This document shows positions 7,981 to 13,287 of a stretch of DNA of 13,575 nucleotides, one piece after another. The translations under genes and the position numbers were made by a program. Below the pieces are notes generated by a model that was not told where the DNA came from, ran no database searches, and was given only the letters and a program-made list of their open reading frames with translations. Origin of the DNA: Anaerolinea thermophila (GTDB lineage Bacteria > Chloroflexota > Anaerolineae > Anaerolineales > DRKV01); the NCBI GenBank assembly GCA_020722405.1, contig DYKW01000035.1, positions 1 to 13,575 on the forward strand. Direction: 5' to 3'. Position 1 is the first letter of the stretch. The number at the start of each line of letters is the position of its first letter.

Positions 7981-8433
7981 ATGAACACAAAAGATTTATT
8001 GCGAAATACTGAATTGTTCGCTGGATTATCCGAAGAGGAATTTGATAAACTCGCCAGCATTTGCCAAAAGCGAACATATCGGCAGGGTGAGATCATCACC
8101 GCCCAGGGCGAAGCGGGCGATGCGCTCTATCTAGTATTGGAAGGTTTCGCCGAAGTGGTTCTGCCCACGCCAGGCGATGCAGAAGATCAAGTCATCGTGC
8201 ACCTGGGAAGCGGGCAAGTGATTGGCGAAATGGCCTTGATAGACCAGGGGACACGTTCCGCTACGGTACGTGCTAACACAACTCCAACGGTAATCGAAGT
8301 TATCTCGAAAAACGATTTCGAACGCCTGTGCGAGGAGAATGCTCGCATCGGTTATTTAGTGATGCGCAATCTGGCCGCCGATTTATCATTTAAATTGCGG
8401 CACAAGAACCTGACATCGCAGAGAGGTAAGTGA
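7981..8433 (+). CDS. Stand-alone cyclic-nucleotide-binding domain protein
   Basis: The protein is 150 aa and cytosolic. It is almost entirely one Crp/PKA-type cNMP-binding fold (about residues 10-130). The phosphate-binding cassette is intact: IGEMALIDQGTRSATVRA (81-98), with Glu83 expected to contact the ribose and Arg92 the cyclic phosphate. The E-to-R spacing equals that in PKA-type sites (9 residues). There is no helix-turn-helix afterwards, only a short basic tail, so it is not a Crp-like transcription factor. It may signal by binding a partner. AGGA at 7970-7973 sits 7 nt before the ATG. The 72-aa gene begins one base after its stop, so the two are co-translated. The ligand (cAMP, cGMP or something else) cannot be told. 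Confidence 0.85.
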   Translation: MNTKDLLRNTELFAGLSEEEFDKLASICQKRTYRQGEIITAQGEAGDALYLVLEGFAEVVLPTPGDAEDQVIVHLGSGQVIGEMALIDQGTRSATVRANTTPTVIEVISKNDFERLCEENARIGYLVMRNLAADLSFKLRHKNLTSQRGK

Positions 8434-8434
8434 G

Positions 8435-8653
8435 ATGGCCGTTTATAAAATCAGTTATGTGGTAACAGGCAAGGCACACCCAGGGGCTATCGTCAATACC
8501 GAAACCCGTCCGGAAGTCGGCGATATCGTCCAGTTGGGGAATGAGACCTTCGAAGTATTGGAAGTGTTGGATTTGATGCCCGCGCGCGGCAACTTTCACT
8601 TTCTGCATGTGACCTGTAAGCCCATTTCGTCGGAGGAACAATCTTCGGCCTGA
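8435..8653 (+). CDS. Small conserved-looking protein of unknown function
   Basis: The protein is 72 aa and I do not recognise the family. It is soluble, without signal peptide or membrane helix. The predicted pattern is short beta strands: YKISYVVTG at the start, then GDIVQLGNETFEVLEVLDL (about 29-47), then NFHFLHVTCKPI (53-64), with a polar Ser/Glu tail. The Gly-Asp-x-Val-x-Leu turn followed by strands suggests a small beta-barrel (SH3-like), which is only a guess. GAGAGG (8421-8426) inside the end of the preceding gene serves as ribosome-binding site, and only one base separates the genes. Coupling to the cNMP-binding protein suggests they act together. Reality of the gene is supported by coding-like composition and its fixed position. 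Confidence 0.7.
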   Translation: MAVYKISYVVTGKAHPGAIVNTETRPEVGDIVQLGNETFEVLEVLDLMPARGNFHFLHVTCKPISSEEQSSA

Positions 8654-8672
8654 TAGGGCGCCCCCAACTACT

Positions 8673-8765
8673 AAGTGCAAAGTGCCTGACTACCCGACTA
8701 TCGGACTATCGGACTACCTAACTATCTAACTATCCAACTACGCGACTACCCGACTACGTGACTAA
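8673..8765 (+). repeat. Composite array: 2 heptamers (AAAGTGC) then 10 octamers (RACTAYNN)
   Basis: Two AAGTGC-type heptamers at 8673-8685 are followed by ten consecutive octamers from 8688 to 8765, all fitting R-A-C-T-A-Y-N-N (for example GACTATCG, AACTATCT, GACTACCC), the last partial. A single CAACTACT unit precedes the heptamers at 8665. The array fills the gap between two convergent genes and has no coding potential of its own. The same heptamer-then-octamer order recurs, inverted, at 12653-12882. Confidence 0.8.
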
Positions 8766-8811
8766 TGCCTTATAAAGCCGCTAACAAGTGGCGCACCAAA
8801 CCGGCGGTTCC

Positions 8812-9990
8812 TCACGCTTCTTTGGGCGGCACTTTGAGTTCCACCACGAAGACACTACCTTTACCAGGCGTGCTCTGAACGTGAATCCGTCCCCCATGCT
8901 GCTCTACCACTTGACGGGCAATAGACAGCCCCAGCCCTACTCCACCAAACAAGTGTTCCCCCAGTTCATCGGTGTGGAAGAAACGGTCGAAAATACGCGG
9001 CAAGATATCCGGGGGAATGCCTACCCCGGTATCATGGAAGATGATTTGCACCAAATCTTCCCGATGTGCTACCTGTACAAGGACTGTACCGCCATCAGGG
9101 CTGAATTTAATGGCGTTATCCAACAAAGCCGCTAGGGCACGCTGTAACGTTTTGGGATCGGCCGGCAGTTTGGGAATAGCAGGGGCAATATCTACCTGTA
9201 ATTGCACACCTTTTTTGTCAGCATGAGGGCGGTAAGCATTTGTCAGGTCAAGAACCAGCGCACCAATATCGGTCGGCTGGAACTCGGAAAAAATCAGATC
9301 GATTTCTTGCAAGAAGAGAATGTCATTGACCAGGGTGATGATCTTCTGTAAGTTACGGTCTACCGTTTCGAGGGACGACTGTCGGATAGCATCATCCAGC
9401 GTAGTGCGCCGCGCCACCTGCAAAAAACCGTTGGCTGCCGTCAAGGGGGTTCGCAATTCATGAGCAATGGTAGTCAAGAATTCGCGGCGGGCAAATTCTT
9501 CTTCCGCCAGGCGCTGATAGGCTGCCGAAAGTTCGGTGGCCTTGACACGCAGCGAATCAATCGCCATTTCATCGTTCTCGCGCAACCGACGACTGACCTC
9601 GCGCACCATCGCCATGGACATGCTGCTACTGTTCTGCAACACGCGATCGAAATCATCCTGACGAATGGCAAGCACTTGCGTAGGGCGAACAGCCTGCACT
9701 GTGGCGGCACGCGGCGCGTTGTGGATTAGCGCCATTTCCCCAAAGAAATCCCCGGTGTACAGGTGTTTCAACAAACGCACTTCTTCATCGTTGATGACTT
9801 TTGTGACGCGTACTTCGCCTTCCAAGATAATGTAAAATGTGTCTTCCACCGCCCCCTCGCGACACAAGACAGCACCTTCGGGATAGATGTGCATCTGCCC
9901 ACTCTTCACCAGTTCATCGGCTTCGTCACGTGGGATACCCGGAAAGGCTTGCTGTAACACTTGATAGGGTTGGATATCTGGGATTTCCAT
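8812..9990 (-). CDS. Cytosolic histidine kinase with N-terminal cNMP-binding domain
   Basis: The protein is 392 aa. Residues ~10-135 are a cNMP-binding domain with an intact cassette, GEMALIHNAPRAATVQA (84-100; Glu85, Arg94). A helical linker (~136-165, likely coiled coil) leads to the HisKA dimerisation domain with the H-box TIAHELRTPL (174-183), phospho-acceptor His177. The ATPase domain has the N-box DNAIKFSP (291-298), G1 DTGVGIPPD (320-328), F-box RIFDRFF (332-338) and G2 GGVGLGLSIAR (349-359). There is no membrane segment, so it senses an internal signal, presumably a cyclic nucleotide. No response regulator is adjacent: it is an orphan. AAAGGAA precedes the ATG by about 7-8 nt, and it follows rsmD by 13 nt. 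It lies convergent to the stand-alone cNMP protein. Confidence 0.92.
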   Translation of the reverse strand: MEIPDIQPYQVLQQAFPGIPRDEADELVKSGQMHIYPEGAVLCREGAVEDTFYIILEGEVRVTKVINDEEVRLLKHLYTGDFFGEMALIHNAPRAATVQAVRPTQVLAIRQDDFDRVLQNSSSMSMAMVREVSRRLRENDEMAIDSLRVKATELSAAYQRLAEEEFARREFLTTIAHELRTPLTAANGFLQVARRTTLDDAIRQSSLETVDRNLQKIITLVNDILFLQEIDLIFSEFQPTDIGALVLDLTNAYRPHADKKGVQLQVDIAPAIPKLPADPKTLQRALAALLDNAIKFSPDGGTVLVQVAHREDLVQIIFHDTGVGIPPDILPRIFDRFFHTDELGEHLFGGVGLGLSIARQVVEQHGGRIHVQSTPGKGSVFVVELKVPPKEA

Positions 9991-10003
9991 AATTGCGTTC
10001 CTT

Positions 10004-10588
10004 TTAGTCTTCCGATTCCTCCACTATGCTACGGCGAGCATAGAAAACCAATAGTGTAGAGCCATATTTGCGCTCATCGAAGGTTACCAGATGTTGCAAG
10101 GGGATTTCTTCAAACTCTCTGGGGTGAATTTGCACTACCCCCCACCCATCTTCGGCTAACCAGTCCAAATGTTCGTCCAGCAATTGCAGGGCTTTGCTCC
10201 ACAAACCGTGATACTGTGGGGGAGCAATGTAAACATAATCAAAAGTTCGGTCGGCCAGTGACGCCAACAACGTAAAGGCATCTCCCTGACGGACGTCTGC
10301 ACCCTTGGTCAGGTGGGTGGTTTCCAGGTTGGTGCGAATCGTCTGGATGGCGCGGCGATTCAAATCCAGGAAACGCACAAAGGCTGCCCCGTTGCTCAAG
10401 GCCTCAATTCCCACGCTGCCGGTACCGGCAAACAAATCCAACCAACTGGAACCAAAGACATCCGCACCCAAAATGTTGAATAGTGCTTCCTTGACGCGAT
10501 CGGTAATCGGACGAGTGCTATCACCCGGCACGCTGCGCAAGCGCATCCCCCGTGCTTTTCCACGAATAACACGTAGGTCCCTTGCCAT
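10004..10588 (-). CDS. rsmD: 16S rRNA (guanine-N2)-methyltransferase RsmD family
   Basis: The protein is 194 aa from the chosen start. It should methylate G966 (E. coli numbering) of 16S rRNA using S-adenosylmethionine. The N-terminus MARDLRVIRGKARGMRLRSV with RPITDRVKEALFNIL (26-40) is the RsmD signature. SAM motif I is LDLFAGTGSVGIEAL (50-64). The catalytic motif IV, normally (D/N)PPY, reads APPQY (122-126) after FDYVYI, which is unusual. The start at 10588 is set by GGAGG at 10598-10602, 9 nt upstream; the open frame continues to 10633 but that part overlaps the uroD remnant and lacks homology. It sits between that remnant and the histidine kinase in the minus-strand operon. Confidence 0.88.
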   Translation of the reverse strand: MARDLRVIRGKARGMRLRSVPGDSTRPITDRVKEALFNILGADVFGSSWLDLFAGTGSVGIEALSNGAAFVRFLDLNRRAIQTIRTNLETTHLTKGADVRQGDAFTLLASLADRTFDYVYIAPPQYHGLWSKALQLLDEHLDWLAEDGWGVVQIHPREFEEIPLQHLVTFDERKYGSTLLVFYARRSIVEESED

Positions 10589-10589
10589 A

Positions 10590-10802
10590 TCAGCGTGCCT
10601 CCACGACATTACGTACCCGCCACAGGTTGCCATGCGGTGCGGTAACCGGCGTCACACAGCCCGTCCCCAGGATGAAACGGCGGCCATTGGTGGACTCGAT
10701 AGCCGCCAACACCAGGAAATGGCGCCACAAGGCTACCGGCGGCCGATCCAGGTCGGCGTTGGACAGGCAACGTTCCAGGCGTTCGCGATGGGCAAGGGTC
10801 AT
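10590..10802 (-). pseudogene. Uroporphyrinogen-decarboxylase-like remnant with large internal deletion
   Basis: The open frame encodes only 70 aa, against about 330-380 for the family. Residues ~1-29 (HRERLERCL...DLDRPPVALWRHF) match the N-terminus of UroD-like proteins, which typically opens with RERL and DRPPV. Residues ~34-70 (AIESTNGRRFILGTGCVTPVTAPHGNLW) match the extreme C-terminus, where GxRFILGxGC.....P..NL is conserved. The junction is around residues 29-34 (FLVLAA), so some 260-300 codons of the barrel, with all substrate-binding residues, are missing while the frame is kept. A 70-aa product could not form the TIM barrel. It lies 23 nt after the AAA+ gene and 1 nt before rsmD. The assignment rests on remembered family motifs. 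An alternative is a real small protein that happens to resemble both ends, which is unlikely. Confidence 0.72.
10598..10602 (-). promoter_or_regulatory. Strong ribosome-binding site of rsmD inside the uroD remnant
   Basis: GGAGG on the minus strand, 9 nt before the rsmD ATG. It lies within the last codons of the decayed uroD-like frame, whose stop ends one base before rsmD starts. Confidence 0.7.
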
Positions 10803-10825
10803 AAGCATTCCATGGGCAACCCATC

Positions 10826-12055
10826 TCAAGTGGATGGGGAATCAGAGTGGTCGTTTCCTTGAGCAGACAGAAAACGCGTCAATAAATTCCGAATTTCATC
10901 TTCCTCGCCTTGCTGGTTGGCGAAATAAGCGTTCATGAACTCCGAACGCCGCAGGCGCAAGGCCATTGGGGCAACAACACGCAGGTCTTCCGGGTGTACT
11001 TCGTCACGGGCATCGGCCGCGGCATAGGCACGGGCGGCCTCGAACAACGTAATTTCAGCGCGTAGCGAATCAATCTTCAACCCATCAATCAGCGCCAGTC
11101 CCTGCCTGGCAACTTCATCGGGCAAAACCACCTGCGGCAATAGCATCCGGGCAGCCTGCAGTTCTTGTTTTGCCATCATGGTCTCTTCGGCGTACATGGC
11201 AATGAAGGCGCGCGGATTGGTGAGGTAGGAGCGCACTCGTCGGTAGGCCTCCAACCGCCCGTCAGTGTCTTTCATCCCCTGAACGACCACCCGCAACCCA
11301 AAGCGATCCATGATTTGGGGACGCAGCCGGCCTTCTTCGGGGTTCATGGAGCCAATCAAGGAGAAACGAGAACGATAGGTTGCTGCGACCGGGCCGCGCC
11401 GCACGGTATACATGCCCTGAGCGGCAGCATCCAGGATGGCATCTACAATGTCATCATCCAGCAGGTTGACCTCGTCCACGTAGAGCACATTGCGGTCGGC
11501 CTGCGCCAAAATGCCGCGCCGCAGGCGCATACGCTCATGTATCGCGGCGCGCTCATCGATGCCCCCGACGACATCTTCCAGGCGAGCGTTGAGCGGCAGT
11601 TCCACCAAGCGGGTAGGCTCTTTGCGCGTCAACGGCTCGCCCATCGCATATTTGCGGGCGCAATCGGGGCAGACGGCGTCTATGCCGCCCTGCTCAATGT
11701 CTTCGGGCATGCAGCCGTAAAAGCAGCGACTACGCTCGACTTCTGGCAGGAGGTCTAACAAACTGCGCACGGCAGTCGTTTTGCCGGTGCCGCGTGGACC
11801 AATAAGCAGTACGCCACCCACTGCCGAGTTGATGAGTGCCAGCAGCAAAGCCAGGCGCATCTCTTGTTGACCAACCAGTCCCAGAAAGGGGAACGGCAGG
11901 CTTTCGGCAATCCCCGCATCGCCCATTTCGGTCAACGGGGCTAAATGCCGCCCGGTGACGCGGTCAATCAACTCTTTGAGCGAGCGCGGCGGGATGATTC
12001 CGCTCTCGGTATGGCTTTCCGACTGAGGAACCTGCGTTTCGGGTTGGATAGACAT
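10826..12055 (-). CDS. AAA+ ATPase, magnesium-chelatase subunit I (BchI/ChlI)-like
   Basis: The protein is 409 aa and cytosolic. FLGLVGQQEMRLAL (57-70) is the conserved entry of the family. Walker A is GPRGTGKT (86-93), Walker B VLYVDE (190-195), sensor 1 GSMNPEEG (235-242), and the arginine-finger region DRFGLRV (250-256). An insert carries C111-x3-C115 and C129-x2-C132, a candidate zinc site seen in some BchI-like proteins. In Mg-chelatase this subunit forms a hexameric motor with a VWA-containing D subunit to insert Mg2+ into protoporphyrin IX. No D or H subunit gene is nearby, so a different insertase or a chaperone-like MoxR role is equally possible. The gene starts 1 nt after the thioesterase stop and is followed by a uroD-like remnant, a tetrapyrrole hint. 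Confidence 0.85.
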   Translation of the reverse strand: MSIQPETQVPQSESHTESGIIPPRSLKELIDRVTGRHLAPLTEMGDAGIAESLPFPFLGLVGQQEMRLALLLALINSAVGGVLLIGPRGTGKTTAVRSLLDLLPEVERSRCFYGCMPEDIEQGGIDAVCPDCARKYAMGEPLTRKEPTRLVELPLNARLEDVVGGIDERAAIHERMRLRRGILAQADRNVLYVDEVNLLDDDIVDAILDAAAQGMYTVRRGPVAATYRSRFSLIGSMNPEEGRLRPQIMDRFGLRVVVQGMKDTDGRLEAYRRVRSYLTNPRAFIAMYAEETMMAKQELQAARMLLPQVVLPDEVARQGLALIDGLKIDSLRAEITLFEAARAYAAADARDEVHPEDLRVVAPMALRLRRSEFMNAYFANQQGEEDEIRNLLTRFLSAQGNDHSDSPST

Positions 12056-12056
12056 A

Positions 12057-12527
12057 TCAATGGCCTGTACGATAGGCTTGGCGTTTTTTCCCTTCTTGCA
12101 TGCGGATGCGTTCGGCTTCGGTTTCTGGAATCAGGGGGGAGACAGGCGTGGCCTTACCTTGCTCATCCAGGGCAACATAGACGACAAAGGCATCGTTGGT
12201 AAATACGCGTTTACCTGTAATGGGATTTTCGGCTTCCACGTGTACCTGGACTTCCATCGAGGTGCGTCCAACGTAACTAACTTCGGCAGTCAAAATGACC
12301 AGATCGCCCATGTGGATGGGTTGATGAAAGGTCATGCGGTCAATTGCTACGGTAACTACACGGCGCTGGGCATGGCGCATACAGGCCAGCGCGCCGGCTT
12401 CGTCCACCAGTTTCATAATCACGCCACCATGCACGTTGCCATGATGGTTGGCGTGCTCCGGTTGCATCAACTGCGAGATGGTAATACGTGAGGCGCTGAC
12501 AGTCTTGCCTTGTTGGGGAGCGTTCAT
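12057..12527 (-). CDS. Hotdog-fold acyl-CoA thioesterase (YciA/BFIT-like)
   Basis: The protein is 156 aa. It should hydrolyse acyl-CoA to free acid and CoA. The family motif is clear: MQPEHANHHGNVHGG (21-35), then VIMKLVDEAGALAC (36-49) with Asp42 as the likely catalytic acid in the hotdog helix, and FHQPIHMGDLVILTAEV (67-83) as the following strand pair. The C-terminus is charged. The length fits single-hotdog acyl-CoA hydrolases, which work as hexamers or tetramers. It is the first gene of the minus-strand operon, with a TATAAT element about 47 nt upstream and a purine-rich leader before the ATG. Its stop is followed one base later by the AAA+ start. Chain-length preference cannot be told. 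Confidence 0.9.
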   Translation of the reverse strand: MNAPQQGKTVSASRITISQLMQPEHANHHGNVHGGVIMKLVDEAGALACMRHAQRRVVTVAIDRMTFHQPIHMGDLVILTAEVSYVGRTSMEVQVHVEAENPITGKRVFTNDAFVVYVALDEQGKATPVSPLIPETEAERIRMQEGKKRQAYRTGH

Positions 12528-12573
12528 ATCATCTTCTTTCTTCTACCAGATGTATCACAAATGGCACAACGCT

Positions 12574-12579
12574 ATTATA
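12574..12579 (-). promoter_or_regulatory. Candidate -10 box of the minus-strand operon
   Basis: A perfect TATAAT lies 46 nt before the thioesterase ATG, giving a leader of roughly 40 nt. No good -35 is seen at the usual spacing. A 7-bp direct repeat TCACGCA occurs twice between about 12597 and 12616, in the -35 region, and could be an activator site, but this is weak. Confidence 0.5.
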
Positions 12580-12652
12580 CCCATAACTGCCCGCTTCATG
12601 CGTGACGAGTGCGTGAAAAAAATCGTGCAAAGATTGTAGTCGTTTCGTCGCG

Positions 12653-12812
12653 TAGTCGGATAGTTGGGTAGTTGGGTAGTCCGGTAGTCCGGTAGTCCGG
12701 TAGTTGGGTAGTTGGGTAGTTGGGTAGTTCGGCAGTTCGGTAGTTCGGTAGTTGGGTAGTTCGGCAGTTCGGTAGTTCGGTAGTTCGGTAGTTGGGTAGT
12801 TGGGTAGTTGCG
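12653..12812 (-). repeat. Tandem octamer array, 20 units (consensus TAGTTNGG on plus strand)
   Basis: Twenty uninterrupted 8-bp units fit (T/C)AGT-N-N-G-G with variation confined mostly to positions 5-6: TAGTTGGG, TAGTCCGG, TAGTTCGG, CAGTTCGG. A higher-order 32-bp block of four units (TTGGG, TTCGG, CAGTTCGG, TTCGG types) is repeated exactly at 12717-12748 and 12749-12780, showing recent local duplication. On the minus strand the units read CCNAACTA, the same family as the array at 8688-8765. All three minus frames stay open over the array, so the ORFs there are artefacts. Confidence 0.9.
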
Positions 12813-12882
12813 CACTCTGCACTTTGCACTTTGCACTCTGCACTTTGCACTCTGCACTTTGCACTTTGCACTCTGCACTTTG
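12813..12882 (-). repeat. Tandem heptamer array, 10 units (CACTYTG; AAAGTGC family)
   Basis: Ten uninterrupted 7-bp units directly abut the octamer array; each is CACTTTG or CACTCTG on the plus strand, reading CAAAGTG/CAGAGTG on the minus strand. The heptamer family is the same as the two AAGTGC units at 8673-8685. On the minus strand the heptamers come before the octamers, the same order as in the copy at 8673-8765. Confidence 0.9.
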
Positions 12883-12891
12883 CATTAGCCA

Positions 12892-12918
12892 ATCTGCGTC
12901 ATCTGCGACATCTGTGGA
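12892..12918 (-). repeat. Short nonamer repeat, ATCTGCGAC family (3 units)
   Basis: ATCTGCGTC, ATCTGCGAC and ATCTGTGGA follow one another. The minus strand reads as the 'CACAGATGACGCAGAT' type of repeat also seen scattered between bacterial genes. It sits 9 bp beyond the heptamer array, making this a three-family composite locus. Confidence 0.6.
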
Positions 12919-13043
12919 CAAATTTCCAAATCTAGGTAGTCATTTACGTTTTGACGCCAAAATCGGCATGTACCCATTGTGCAATCTAAAACTTCATGTC
13001 ATGATAAAATCGTGGTGCAACAAAATCACCATAACAACGTATT
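12919..13043. other. Gene-free spacer
   Basis: AT-richer spacer between the repeat arrays and the MITE-like element, part of a gap of about 760 bp between the thioesterase and the lipoprotein. I see no gene, no convincing promoter pair and no terminator here. Confidence 0.5.
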
Positions 13044-13188
13044 ACTCCTAGGTATCATCTCAAAAAGAAGGGGAAACGTCCCGAAGGTTTCTTCAAAAAA
13101 CCTGATTGTGCCGCTCAAACCTTCACCCTGCGGGTACTTCGCGGGACGGTGTCGCTCTCCCCAAGTTATTGAGAAGACACACTCCTAG
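13044..13188. mobile_element. MITE-like element with 23-bp TIRs and 8-9 bp target duplication
   Basis: The 8-mer ACTCCTAG occurs at 13044-13051 and 13181-13188; the next base, G, also matches. Between the copies lies a 129-bp element (13052-13180) whose ends are imperfect inverted repeats: 13052-13074 and the complement of 13158-13180 agree at 17 of 23 positions, both starting GT and ending GGGGA. Further in, CGTCCCG (13077-13083) pairs with CGGGACG (13142-13148), GAAGGTTT (13083-13090) with AAACCTTC (13117-13124), and ACCC with GGGT (13125-13135). The element has no transposase. TIRs plus a flanking direct repeat are the hallmarks of a miniature inverted-repeat transposable element moved by a DDE transposase in trans. 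No IS family is assigned, since TSDs of 8-9 bp occur in several. Confidence 0.72.
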
Positions 13189-13263
13189 GGTAGGCTGAAA
13201 GGCCTATCCTACACCATGTTCGGCGGCAAAGCGCCGAAAATACTAAAATGGCAATCATGCCAT
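13186..13263 (+). promoter_or_regulatory. Three successive hairpins upstream of the lipoprotein gene
   Basis: Stem 1: TAGGGTAGGC (13186-13195) with GCCTATCCTA (13202-13211), 10 bp with one G-U and a 6-nt loop. Stem 2: TTCGGCG (13219-13225) with CGCCGAA (13232-13238), 7 bp with a 6-nt loop. Stem 3: ATGGCA (13248-13253) with TGCCAT (13258-13263), 6 bp with a 4-nt loop. They end 24 nt before the lipoprotein ATG. No U-tract follows the first stem; the second is followed by AA only. They may be operators, a structured leader or old terminators. Confidence 0.45.
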
Positions 13264-13287
13264 ACCACTACAAAGGAGCGTAACCTG

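Noticed and set aside
8766..8811. Bidirectional terminator between the convergent operons
   Set aside because: The best stem (GCCGC with GTGGC) is 5 bp with a G-U pair and no clear U-tract on either strand.
12653..12882. CRISPR array
   Set aside because: Units are 7-8 bp with no unique spacers, and no cas gene is present.
12529..12921. Overlapping minus-strand ORFs of about 100-130 aa rich in LPNY/RTTE and SAKCKVQ repeats
   Set aside because: All three frames stay open only because 8-bp and 7-bp tandem units lack stop codons; there is no ribosome-binding site or non-repeat coding region.
12951..12979. Promoter with TTGACG -35
   Set aside because: No -10-like hexamer at 15-19 bp downstream.
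13070..13162. tRNA, integron attC site or known riboswitch in the structured segment
   Set aside because: No T-loop motif, no attC R/L boxes and no recognisable riboswitch core; TIRs with flanking direct repeats explain it better.
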